Origin: Annulohypoxylon bovei var. microspora
Lineage: Eukaryota > Ascomycota > Sordariomycetes > Xylariales > Hypoxylaceae
Direction: 5' to 3'
Assembly: GCA_022836615.1 (NCBI GenBank)
Contig: MU405444.1
Coordinates: 1 to 30,278, forward strand
DNA length: 30,278 nt
A program made the translations under genes and the position numbers. Below the pieces are notes generated by a model, which saw only the letters and a list, made by a program, of their open reading frames with translations, ran no database searches and was not told the DNA's origin. Of the stretch, positions 12,261-22,615 are shown piece by piece (positions within the stretch are counted from its first letter, which is position 1; the number at the start of each line of letters is the position of its first letter).

Positions 12261-12913
12261 ACCCCGTTATAAAATCACCCCACCAAATTTGAAAACCTGG
12301 GCTTTTTACCATTCATCTTGCCATAACTTCGCGGATATGCCCGTTAGTGGTATATAATTAACACCATTAGAACGCTGGGATTTGGCTGCATCGGGTAAAA
12401 TTGGGTGCAATTAATTTAACCAAGTATTGGGAAAGTTATAAGCGTTTGAAGTTTAAAAGGCGTTATAGCGTACGTTACAGTGGGTTTCCAAGCCTTTTAC
12501 CCCACCACCCACCTAATCGAACACTTAATAATTTAATTTTTACATCCTTTTTATATATATCTTCTAATATCTCAACAAATAATATAGATATAAAACTCGA
12601 ACCAAATTTATTCGATCCGAAATCAAATTCTGAATTTTATAAAGAAGGTTTTGAAATTTTATTGATTTTATTCGCAAAGATATTAAAGAAAGTAAATGTA
12701 AAAGTTATATATAATAAAAGAATCGATATATTTCGCTTGATTCTTCCCCGATTTTGATGCAACTAATTTCATTCATTGCATAATTCTTTTAACTATCGAA
12801 TAAATATAATTATAAAATAGTAGTTATAACAGTAATAAAGTTATTATAAAATGAAAACGAAAAGGCCCGGGTTTCCGGATTTTAAAAATAAAAATTCCCC
12901 GGAATCACGTGAC

Positions 12914-12957
12914 ATAGCCCGGATAACAAAAAGGACATAGCCCGGATAACAACGCTC
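12914..12957 (-). repeat. Right terminal inverted repeat of the MITE-like element
   Basis: 44 bp, identical in reverse complement to 12217-12260. A CACGTG palindrome lies just inside it (about 12906-12911). Confidence 0.9.
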
Positions 12958-12965
12958 ATATAATA

Positions 12966-13289
12966 TACGAAATAAATATATAAACGTTTATAAAATTATA
13001 TATTTATAAAAAAAAAAGATTTTAAAAATATAAATTTTTATTATAATTAATTTTTAAAAATTATATAATAATTTTCATTATAAAAATAATTTTAATAATT
13101 AAAATAATTTTAAAAATAATATATACTTTTCCATTAAAATAATGGAAAATAATACATAACGGGGTAAAAATGATTTTTAAATTTAAATGATTTTTTAAAA
13201 ATAATAATTATTAATACTTATATTTTACCGTTATAATATATATTTTTTAAAGGTGGAAAAAATCATTAAAACAAAGTTTAATAACGTGG
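12966..13289. other. AT-rich RIP-like stretch, no gene
   Basis: Continuation of the AT-rich sequence interrupted by the TIR element. Two short related strings, GGTGGAAAAAATCATT (about 13252) and CGTGGAAAAAATAATC (about 13285), are the only internal structure I noticed. The right-hand part may be the outer edge of palindromic element C, but the match there is too weak to claim. Confidence 0.4.
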
Positions 13290-13843
13290 AAAAAATAATC
13301 GTATTAACCCTTTTTTATAACATTTTTACATTAAAATATACCTTTTTTATATAATCGTAATTTAACGGATATTAAAATTATTAAAATTAAACTAACTTTA
13401 ATACGTTTTGAAATAATTAAAATTTATTATTATATAATTTAATAAAATGTAAAAAATTTCTTTATGTTATAATTATAATGATTACGTAAGGGTGTAAATG
13501 GTACATTATTTTATATATAAAATTAAATGTAAAAATAAATATTTCGAAAAATTTATTAAAACCATTATATCACGATAATTAATTTTAAGATCTTATATTT
13601 ATTTACTTTAATATAATTATTAAAGTAATTTTTATATTAAAAATAAAATTAAAATTATAATTAAATAATATAATAATATAATTACGGTTTATAATTTTAA
13701 CCACATTAATTTTAAAATAATTAAATATATAATTTTATAATATATATTAATTAATTTAATTATGTTTTTATAATATATATTAAAAGTATATATAATTTTT
13801 TTAATTATACGTAATTATAAAAATTTAAGATTTCGCATTTAAT
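13290..13843. mobile_element. Left half of palindromic (foldback-like) element C
   Basis: The stretch 13290-13590 matches the reverse complement of about 20150-20445, including blocks such as TTTTTCGAAATATTTATTTT and AAAGGGTT against AAGGGGGTTT. The differences are mostly C-to-T and G-to-A on this left arm. Element B2 lies between the arms and its TTAAT duplication marks the join, so before that insertion the arms were only about 250 bp apart. The result is an element of roughly 840 bp with long inverted repeats. Its class is not recognisable; two oppositely oriented copies of one repeat are also possible. Confidence 0.6.
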
Positions 13844-14059
13844 TATTATAACGAATAAGTCTTAAATTAAAATAAAGCTTATATAATAATGAAATTACGT
13901 ATTTTATTAATGAAAATATTTAAAATAAAAAATTAAAAAAAAAGAAATTACGAAGTGGTTTTTCTTAAAAAGTCTTTATATATTAATTTTATAATTAAAA
14001 TATTAATTAATTATTTTATTAATATATTTTAAAAATAATAACAATTAAACGTTATTATA
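13844..14059 (-). repeat. 3' LTR of element B2 (216 bp)
   Basis: Direct repeat of 19933-20146 and inverted copy of 11854-12068. Its element-sense start TATAATAACG and end CGTTATAATA are the transition-mutated forms of TGTAACGACG and CGCCGTGATA. TTAAT precedes it at 13839-13843. Confidence 0.87.
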
Positions 14060-16469
14060 TAACTTTTCCTTTTAAAAGAAAATTTAATTTATAAAAGGAA
14101 TAAATTATTTATTAATGTATTTATAATTTCTTTTTTTAATTTCTTTTTTTTTTATGGTGGGTAAATTGTTTTTATTTATTATTTTTAATATTTTGTTTTT
14201 TATGGTGGTTTTAATTTATTATTAAAATCTAGCCGGGGAATTAATGGCCTTAAGGTGTAAGTTATGGAAATTTTTTATTTTAATCGGCGCGTTAAAAAAG
14301 TCTTTAAAAGGGTATTATATTAAGTTAAAGTTATAATTTATTTAATTTATTTTATATTAAAGTTTTTCCTTAAAAAACTTAAAGTTTAATATTTTAAATA
14401 TTTTATATTTTTATTTTTTATTAATTTTTATTAAAAACGGGGGATTTATTATTTACTTTGAAATTAAGTTATTTAAGGCTTTAATTAATTAATTTACGTT
14501 TAAAATTTAATGGATTTTTATATTTAAAGGTAAATTAATTTTAAAAACGTTATAATGAAGTTTTATTAATATTTTAAAAAAATTTATTATTAAATAATTT
14601 AAATTATTATAAAGGTGATTTATTTATTAATTACCTTTATAAACGTATATTTAATCGCTTATTATTTAATTTATCGGCCGTTTTTTTTATTAATTTATTT
14701 ATTTTAATAATTTTACATTAATAAAAAGTTTTTATAAATTTATTATATAACGAAGGCTTATTATTTTATTAATAATTAAGTAATAATGTAATTAAGCTTT
14801 TTTTAAAAGGTTTTAAATTTATAAATGTAAATTTATTAATTAAAAATTATTTTTAAAACGAATTTTATTTTTATTTTTATAAAAAAAAGCTTTATGCTTA
14901 AATATAATTAAGTGGTGTATGTGAAATTTAAATAAAATAACATCTTTAATTAATTATTTTAAAAATAATTTACGAAAAGTTATAATTTCATTTAAATGAA
15001 TTAATTAAGAATTTTTATTTAATTATTAAATTATAAATGTTTTATTATTAATTTATAAAAGTTTACTTTAATAAGTTTAATTAATTTATTTAAGAAAATG
15101 GTTATAAATTAAAAATTTTTATTAAATGTAATTATTTTAAAAGTTTTATAAATATATTAAATATATTTATAATATAAATTTATAAATTATATAACGATAT
15201 AAATTTTATGTATAAATAATGAAAAAAGTTTTTTACTTAATTAATTAATGATTATTAAAATTAAGTTAAATCTTTTACGATTAAAGGGTATAAATTTAAA
15301 ATTTATTAAAATATATTATTATATTTATTTATTAATAAAAAATAATTAAAATAAGTTTATTAATTTAATTTTAAGGTTTTAACTTTTTTAATATTATTTA
15401 TAATAAATGTAATAACGGTTTATAAATGCTTTTATGTTAAGTTATAAATACTTTTTTAATATTATTATATATATTTTATTTTAATTTAAATATGTTTAAT
15501 TTAAAAGATAATAAAATTTATTATATAATTTAATGTAAAGTTCCCCGTTATTTAAGATTATTAATTTTTTTTTTAAAAATAATAATTTATTTTATAAAGC
15601 GTATTCGTTTTTTTTTTTTTAATTTATTTACGTTATATTTTTAATTTAATGGTATTTTAATTAATTATTAAAATAATATCGATTAATTTAATATCTTGAA
15701 ATAATTTTTCCTTAAAAACTTCCACCGTAATTAAAATACATTAAAAATTAAAGGATAATAAGTTTATTAAAGGTTTATTAATTAAAGGTTATAAGGGATT
15801 TATTTTATTATAAAATATTAAAAAAAGTAATAAAATAATAAACCGATTATATTTTTTAATTACTTTTTAAATAACCAAATTAATTACCTTTTAAAATAAA
15901 GTATTAATTATTATATTTTCCTTTTTTAAGCGATAATATAACTTATAATTAAATTAAAATAAATATTTATTTTAATTAATTTAACGAAAATTTAACATCC
16001 TTTTAATAATAAAATATTATAATAATTAATAATTTATAAATATGTCGAATTTATTATTTAATAAAATGAATATATGTTTTTAAAATTTTATTATTATTAT
16101 AATAATAAAAAGCTCTTTATTATAAATGAAATAATTATATTTTAAAAAAATTATTATTTTTTAAAAAAAAGCTATTAAATGTTAATCCTTTAATTTATTT
16201 AATTATAAAAAAGCTTTAAAGATTACTTCGTTAAAGGCGTTAATTTTTAACTTGGTTTTTTAATTTTTATAAAAGTGTTTTAAAATTAAAAAAATAATTA
16301 AAGTTATTTTTAACGTTTTAAATACCTTAATATATTCGTTGGTTTAAATTTAATGTAAAATAATAATAAAGAAATGTAAAAGTTTTATAATTTAATTATA
16401 TTCCGATATAAATTATTAATAAAAATTATAAAAACTTAAAAATAATTAAAGTTTTCGAATTTAAAAAGG

Positions 16470-16860
16470 TGTTTTTTAATTTTAAACCGTTTTAATTTTA
16501 TTTTAATTAATAACCACGCCGAAAATAAAAATAATAAACTTTAAGAATTTAATTTTCGTAATTAAAAACTTGTTTTTTTAAATATTAATTTATAAGTTAA
16601 TAAAATGCAAACGTTTTAACATTTATTACACGTAATATTCGTAAAAAAATAAGTTTTTTAAATAAATCAAAATATCATTTATATACGCCGTGTAAAAGTC
16701 ATTAAAAAACGAAAAAAAAGCTTGGTTAATATACTTTTAAAACGTATTAAACTTATTATTTAACTTAAAAAAAAACACGCGGTATTTATACGATCCGAAA
16801 CGGGTCCGAAAAGTAATAAAATCTTTTAAAGTAAAATCCATTTTAATACGATAAAAAACT
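16470..16860 (-). pseudogene. Reverse transcriptase remnant of element B2
   Basis: The - strand shows FRTRFGSYKYRV (about 16780-16815) followed by AYINDILIYLKN (active site within 16662-16685). This is the order of the gypsy RT fingers/palm, with YIDD changed to YIND. Several Trp and Gln codons are stops. Frame shifts are not needed to read it, only point mutations. Confidence 0.83.
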
Positions 16861-18290
16861 TAATAAATGTCGAACTTTATAAAAACCTTAACTTTAAAAA
16901 TCCTTTTTAACATTTTATTAATTAAAAAAAAAAAGTAATAATCCTTTTTAATACGAGCGTTTAATTTTTAATAATCGACATAAAACTTTAAGTTACTTTT
17001 TAACTTTTTCGTAAAAAAAACAAAAAATCCATATTTAACCGTATTAAATACGATTTATTTTTTACGTAAATAATTTAATAAATATTTTTTTAAAGCTTAT
17101 AAATATTCCGTATTTATATTATAAAAAAAATATAACTTAATAAAATTAACACTTTTTTTTAAATTTATTTTATAATCGGAAAATTAATAAAACGGTAACG
17201 AATTGTTATTTCTTTTCGAAAACACCTCGATTAAATCGTATAAATAAAAAAGAAACTTTTCCATAATTTGCTTTTAAATAAGGTTATTTTTTTATTATAA
17301 TTTTTCTTCGAAAATTAAATTAAACTTTTAATATAATAAGGTAAAAGTATTTAATAACCCGTAAATTACATTAAAGCTCCGTTAAAAACGTAACATTTTT
17401 TTAATAAACGTTAAACTTAAAATTAAATAAACGTTTATAATAAATAATAATATAAAATATATTAAAAGTTTAACGAAAAATTAAAAAAAAAAACGAAATA
17501 ATAATAAAAAACTATTAATTTATCTTAATTATAAGGTTTATTATAAAGTATATAAACGTTATAATGGTTTATTTTTTTTTCGGGGTATAAAATTAAAAGC
17601 GATTACAATGTTTTATATTTTTTTATGTAATTTTATTTATATTTTTTTAAAAAATAAAAAATTTTAATATAATATTAAAAGTGTAATAATAATAAAAAAA
17701 TAATAATTTAAAGAAAATTAATTATTAATACCGATTATTTAATATAATATCGTATTTTATTAAGAATTTAAACTTTAATATTATTTAAAATTAAAAATAA
17801 TCCTTTAAATTTATTAAAAAAATAAATATATTATAAAAATTCTTATTTTATATTTAAATATTAATATAAATTACCTCATTAATTTAATTAATAACTTATC
17901 CGTTAAAGCTTTTTATTATAATAAATTAATTAAATTAAATAATAAAAAATTTTTATATATTTATTATTAAATATATATTTTATTAATTAATGATTATATA
18001 CGTTTATATTTTAATATTTATTAACGTTTATATTATTATTATTATATTTACATTTTATAAATAAATCGATATATTAATTATAAATTATAATTTTTTTATT
18101 ATAAAATTAAAAAAATTAAAATTAATAAAAGTAAATATTAATAAATAAATATATAAAAAAAAGCTTAAATTAAAAGCTTTATTTAAATATTATTTTCCTT
18201 TAATTTTAAATTAATATCGTTTTTATTATATTTTATTACTTTTTTTTTTAAAATGGTGGTTATTATTTCGGCTTTTATATTACGCGTTAA

Positions 18291-18332
18291 ACAATTATTA
18301 AAAAAATAACCTTTTTATTTATAAAAGTAATA
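18291..18332 (-). pseudogene. Gag zinc-knuckle remnant of element B2
   Basis: The - strand codons read Y-Y-F-Y-K-stop-K-G-Y-F-F-N-N-C. Replacing Tyr by Cys at positions 1 and 4 and by His at position 9 restores the CX2CX4HX4C spacing, and all three changes are single transitions. It lies between the 5' LTR and RT as expected for gag. Confidence 0.6.
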
Positions 18333-19404
18333 AATTAAATTAATATTAAACATTGTAAAAACGTTACGTTAACGGGGAATTAAAAGAACTTAAAAAGGTT
18401 TTTTCGTATATATTTAAGTCATGATTTCCGTTATTAAGCGAAAAATATTAAAATTAATAAAAGTTATTTTCGTAACGTTAAAAGTAGTTTTAACCTTAAA
18501 TTAAAATTAAAAAATTATAAGGTTAACTTTTTTTTAAATAATTTCGATGCGTTATTAAATTAACATTAAATAAAGGTTTTTAAATTTAATAAACTTTATT
18601 TTTTTATTTAAATAATAATAAAATGTTTAAGTATGGAAATTAACGGTTAATTAACGGTTTAATTCTTTTTTTCATTTAAATATTAAGATTTTTCTTTTAT
18701 TTATTAACGATATAAAAAGTATATAAAATTTAAAAAATTATTTATTTAATTATATATTAAGTTTATAAAAGTTATTTTTAACTTAAGTTTTAACGTTAAA
18801 GTTATTATATAATAATTTTAATAAGTTATATATTTATTTAATTTTAATATATTAATTAATATTATTTTTAATAAAAAAAGGTTAAAAAATTAATTTAATT
18901 TTACTTTTAATAAATAAATAAAGTTATATAAATTAAATATGTTTTTTAAAAAATTCCCATTAATTAATTTAAAGTTTATTCTTTATATTTATTTCTTATT
19001 TTTTAAACGTAAAATTTAAATTATTTAATAAAAAACGCGGGTTTTTAATGTAAATTTTTAATAAAAATAAAAATAAAATTATCGATTATACTTTAAAAGT
19101 ATATTAAAGGTTATTTAGTTTTTTAAGTTTATTATTTTATTCCATTAAAGAAATAATTAAGTTTTATAACACATGAATTAAAATGAAAAAATAAAAGGTA
19201 TAAAAGGGAATAAAAAAAGCAAAGAAAAAAAAAATAATTTATAATTAATTTTTTAACGTTATTAATTTATTTAAAATAACGGATAATACGGTTTAAAATA
19301 AATTTATTTTTATTATATTAAACTTTAAAAGCGGGGTAATAAAACTTTATTATAAGTTTAATTAAAAAATATGTTTATTTTAATTAAAAGATTTATTAAT
19401 AAAT

Positions 19405-19439
<35 letters not shown>

Positions 19440-19932
19440 CAGGCTTTTAATTTTATTATTAAGTAATTAATCAAGTAATTCTTTAAGCCGTTAAAGGTTT
19501 TAATGTTTTTTTTAAAATTAAAGATTTTTTTTTAATCGTAAATAAAAATTTATTAACTTAAAGTTACATAATTAAAAAAATAAAAGTAAATTTTAATTAA
19601 TTAATTTAATTAATAAACGGTTTAATATTTTTATTAAAACTTTTATTTAACGATTTAAATGTTATTATTAATTAATAACGAAATAAATAATATTAAAAAA
19701 TATTTTATTATAAATAAAAATAAAATTTTATAATTATTAATATAAAAAATTTTATTTAAAAAAATAAAAGTTTTTAAAAATTAAATGTAAATTAAAAATA
19801 AAATTTTAAACGTATTATAACTTAAAAGGAATTAAATCGGTACGTAAATGCTTACGTATTTAAAAAAAAAAAAATTTTAAAAATAAACTTTTAAATTAAA
19901 AAAATAAAACGAATAAATAATTTTAAATATTA

Positions 19933-20146
19933 TATCACGGTAAATAAATTTTAAATTAAAATAAAACTTATGTAATAACGGGATTACGTATTTTATTAAC
20001 GAAAATATTTAAAATAAAAAATTAAAAAAAAAAATTATAAAATAATTTCTTTTAAAAGGTTTTTATATATTAATTTTACGGTTAAAACATTAATTAATCG
20101 TTTTATTAATATATTTTAAAAGTAATAATAATTAAGCGTCGTTACA
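19933..20146 (-). repeat. 5' LTR of element B2 (214 bp)
   Basis: Direct repeat of 13844-14059. The outer end keeps CA on the + strand (20145-20146; element sense TGTAACGACG). TTAAT follows at 20147-20151. Confidence 0.88.
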
Positions 20147-20151
20147 TTAAT

Positions 20152-20445
20152 TATCGCGATATAATAATTTTAATAAATTTTTCGAAATATTTATTTTCGC
20201 ATTTAATTTTATATGTAAAGCCATGTACCTTTAAAACCTTGTTATAACCACCACAATTATAACACGAATAAAATTCTTTAATTTTTATGAACCTCGTAAT
20301 TAATTGTATTAATTAATTAATCGTATGTATAAACAATTTTTAATTACATAACTTTAATATTAATTGAATTATATTCATATAAAAAGGCTGTGTTTTGGTG
20401 TAAAAGTGTTACAAAAGGGGGTTTATTGCAAAAGGGGGTCAACAC
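20152..20445. mobile_element. Right half of palindromic element C, spanning the RIP boundary
   Basis: Matches the reverse complement of 13290-13590. From about 20,390 rightwards the sequence loses its AT bias (AAAAGGCTGTGTTTTGG and onward), whereas the matching left arm reads AAAAGGTATATTTTAA. The two arms therefore show one repeat in a mutated and a nearly unmutated state. The end contains CAAAAGGGGGT twice (about 20412-20439). Confidence 0.55.
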
Positions 20446-20514
20446 GGTTATAGTGCTGATATTTTAATAACCAACTGATTATCAAGTTACTGAGTTAATA
20501 CCTTAATCTACTAG
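20446..20514. other. Junction between transposon block and gene region
   Basis: Mixed composition, no repeat partner found. If the oxygenase gene to the right had more upstream exons, the end of their intron would be here (branch-point-like CTGAT, acceptor CTACTAG at 20508-20514), but I could not identify a preceding exon. Confidence 0.4.
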
Positions 20515-21303
20515 GTGTCCATATTTGATTGGAGAGTATGTATATGTGTTTATACTATCTCCAGAAGTAAGATACAGAGTATTAACTAGTAATAGTTAAG
20601 ACAAACGGAGCGTTTGAAAGAAGACAGCGTTGTGGACCTAAATAATCCGATGAATTGGCTGCTACCGGCTCAACACGCACATGTTGGTCAGTCTTCTTGA
20701 ATTCCTGCTAGCTTTGGGACAGTCTTTGATACCCTAGTGAATAGACCAGAGTCCTCTAGCAGTCCTACGCCGTGTTCAGCTCCAATTTCCAGATGAGGCA
20801 GAAACATTACTCAAAGGTCGAGTCCGAGTTATCAAGTTCGTCTACCTTATACCTGCATTAGCTATCTTTTTCAAGCGCTAATTGAGACTATAGTGTTTGG
20901 CGTCCAATTGAACGAACAGTGGCAGATTGGCCACTCGCATTTTGCGACGGCAGGACTGTTAATAATTCTGATCTCATTGAATGTGATCATGTTCGCCGTC
21001 ATTACATAGGTTCAACGATGTATCTGTTAGATAGGCCACAGCATCGTTGGTACTACGCGAACAACCAGAGTCCCGACGAAATTGTAATTTTCAAGAATTT
21101 TGATTCCTCTGAAGATGTTAGGGCACGCCGTAAGTGCGTCGAAACCCTTACATTATTATCGATCGTTAATAATCTTTACAGATACGCCTCATGCGGCATT
21201 CAAACAAGATACTAAGGATACGGAAAAGGGGGGGAGGGCTAGTATTGAGGTTCGAGCTCTTGTCTTTGGTCCTTCGTCGGTAGAGTCTCATATAAATGCA
21301 TGA
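20515..21303 (+). pseudogene. AsaB/CmcJ-type (GA4 desaturase/cephem methoxylase-like) oxygenase, five exons, 5' end missing
   Basis: Exons 20515-20535, 20596-20686, 20745-20835, 20894-21129 and 21182-21303 join in frame across introns of 60, 58, 58 and 52 bp, each GT..AG (donors GTATGT, GTCAGT, GTTCGT, GTAAGT), to a TGA at 21301-21303. The product carries the family signature in order: IFDWRLR, AQHAHVDQS, QFPDEAETLLKGRVRVI, NVWRP, DWPLAFCDGRT, HRWYY, DEIVIFKNFDS, ARHTPHAAF and ASIEVRALVF. Members are about 280-350 aa, non-haem Fe/2-oxoglutarate-type enzymes common in fungal secondary metabolism; HVD and the later His of TPHAAF are the likely iron ligands. About 187 residues are present; roughly the first third is absent where the RIP-mutated DNA begins, and no start codon is identifiable. 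The third intron hides the NVWRP codon split. Whether a product is made is unclear. Confidence 0.82.
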
Positions 21304-21392
21304 GGACCCTAACTATCTGAAAGTCTGCCATACTACTATTGTTGAAAACAACTTTGTACACCCTCTTATCATTCTCCATCTAGATCAGCACA

Positions 21393-22267
21393 CTAAGAAT
21401 TCGTTCCAACAAATACAACTAGAACAGCTGAATAAGTCGCTGTAGCCACCATCGTTTCAACATTAGATGTCTTGATACCGAAAGATAACGAGCATGCAAA
21501 TAAAAACATGAAGATTGAGGATGTCACAAGACTTTTTGTTGGTGACGGCTCGATAGCCATGATACACATCGGCGCCACGAGAACTATAAGTCTATAACCG
21601 CCATGAGAGACACTAGCAATCGGACCAATTTGTCCACGAAAGGAGAAATCTCCATAGGCATATCCCCTTCTTCAAACTCTTTAGAGCGATACTGTCTCTC
21701 TTCAGTAGAGTATGAAAGCCGAGCAGGGAGCCATTTTCTCAGTGTGTCTCTCATGATATCCGGCGTTGGATTTTCGGAGTTGCCGTGTAAGAAAAGGTAA
21801 TGCGATTCAAATGGTCGCGTCTGGCGGTATTTGGTAGTCAAGGATTTGAACTTGAATTTTAACCTCTGCTTTCGATTTTCCATATTTTGCTCGTCTAGCC
21901 GCTGTGCTTCATGAACGTAATTATAATTCCGTACTGCAGTTGCTGATAAATCAAGTTGAAGTTAACAAACCACGATCTGACTTTTAGTTTTTGAGTATTA
22001 GCAATTAAAATAGTGGTCCTTACTATAGTCGTGAAGAAGTTTATTTAATTTCTCTTCATCAAAATCGGTGCACCGCGTTGCAAAGATGGTATTTTTCATT
22101 TCAATAAGATCGGTTTGAAGTCTCACAATATTTAATCTGTGAAGAAACTCAAAACCGAGAAAGTGGAATCTTTCCTCATGAGTTCTAGATGTTTCAACAT
22201 AATCAAATAACTCAACACGATCAGCGTGAGTGGTCCCTGCTTGGCCGATTGCTTGAGGAGTGGCCAT
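21393..22267 (-). pseudogene. DUF6594 membrane protein, two exons, one frameshift
   Basis: Exon 1 (22267-22024, ATG start) encodes FHFLGFEFLHRLNIVRLQTDL...LLHDY. The intron (22023-21934, GTAAGG..CTGCAG, 90 bp) leads into exon 2 (from 21933), giving IRNYNYVHEAQRLDEQN. This is the fungal DUF6594 layout: an N-terminal helical part, then three C-terminal membrane segments (LVRLLVSLMAVI.., LVTSSIFMFLFACSLSFGI, ATYSAVLVVFVG). Function is unknown; these are generally treated as integral membrane proteins. The frame opened at 21933 stops at 21584 (TAG) inside the first membrane segment, but the next frame resumes immediately (LIVLVAPMCIM) and runs to 21393, as if one base were deleted near 21590-21595. 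It is thus a recent pseudogene or an assembly error. About 261 residues in total, close to full length. Confidence 0.78.
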
Positions 22268-22615
22268 GTGAATGGAAGAGCAGAATGTGGTATGGAATTT
22301 AAATCCAGCCCACTATGCAGTAAAATCGGGGGTTTTCGGGGATTAATATTGCTGTGTTTGTTTTGTGTGACGCTTAAAGAGTAAGGCGGCGGAGCTATTC
22401 TGCCTTGCCAACCTGTAGTGGCTGTACCTACACCTACCTATGCAGGCTGAGTACCAAGGTAGGTATTGTACCCAGGCATGTTTAGGGGGAATCTTTCCAC
22501 CCATGTTTTCTTATTTAGTTTAATTCACAATATGAAGTTTACATGTTGCTTGAAGTTTAGTGCCTCATAAATATATCTAATTTTTCCAATTGCACTGTTA
22601 TAATATCCTCGAACG
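22268..22615. other. Intergenic region between divergent genes
   Basis: About 350 bp between the DUF6594 start (- strand) and the next + strand gene. No coding pattern seen. It contains the hairpin listed at 22432-22464. Confidence 0.5.
22432..22464. repeat. Short inverted repeat ACCTACCT...AGGTAGGT
   Basis: Perfect 8-bp arms (22432-22439 and 22457-22464) with a 17-base loop. It belongs to the same (A)CCTA(C)CTAGGT-rich motif group seen at 26349, 29043, 29250 and 29800. No terminator role can be assumed in a fungus. Confidence 0.5.

Larger units (their letters stand above)
12217..12957. mobile_element. Non-autonomous DNA transposon (MITE-like), 741 bp, perfect 44-bp TIRs, 8-bp TSD
   Basis: The first 44 bases (12217-12260) are the exact reverse complement of the last 44 (12914-12957). 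Each TIR starts GAGCGTTG and holds the 14-mer GTTATCCGGGCTAT twice, separated by GTCCTTTTT. The element is flanked by the exact 8-bp duplication ATATAATA (12209-12216 and 12958-12965). Eight bases fit hAT-type elements best; Mutator-like elements usually make 9. The interior (about 12300-12800) has mixed composition with many CA/TG and CCGG sites, unlike the RIP-mutated DNA around it. An open stretch at 12401-12757 has no ATG start and no motif I recognise, so I treat the element as non-coding. Confidence 0.88.
13844..20146 (-). mobile_element. Complete Ty3/gypsy retrotransposon B2, RIP-degraded (6303 bp)
   Basis: Full-length LTR element on the - strand. It has a 5' LTR (19933-20146), a gag zone with a knuckle remnant (18291-18332), RT (about 16470-16860 with TAYINDILIY), RNase H (about 15,900-16,450), integrase (about 14,600-15,900), a polypurine tract AAAAGGAAAAG in element sense (about 14063-14073) and a 3' LTR (13844-14059). 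The exact 5-bp duplication TTAAT lies at 13839-13843 and 20147-20151. It is inserted in palindromic element C. Stops and Asp-to-Asn changes are spread throughout, so it is dead. It differs from family A in LTR sequence, length and RT details. Confidence 0.92.

Noticed and set aside
12401..12757. 118-codon + strand frame as a gene
   Set aside because: Starts at TTG, no ATG, no recognised motif, and lies inside a TIR element; kept only as a finding.
1..20390. Mitochondrial or plastid DNA as explanation of the A/T richness
   Set aside because: Two gypsy retrotransposon families with LTRs and target duplications, and transition-type damage, point to RIPped nuclear DNA; no mitochondrial genes, rRNA or tRNAs seen.
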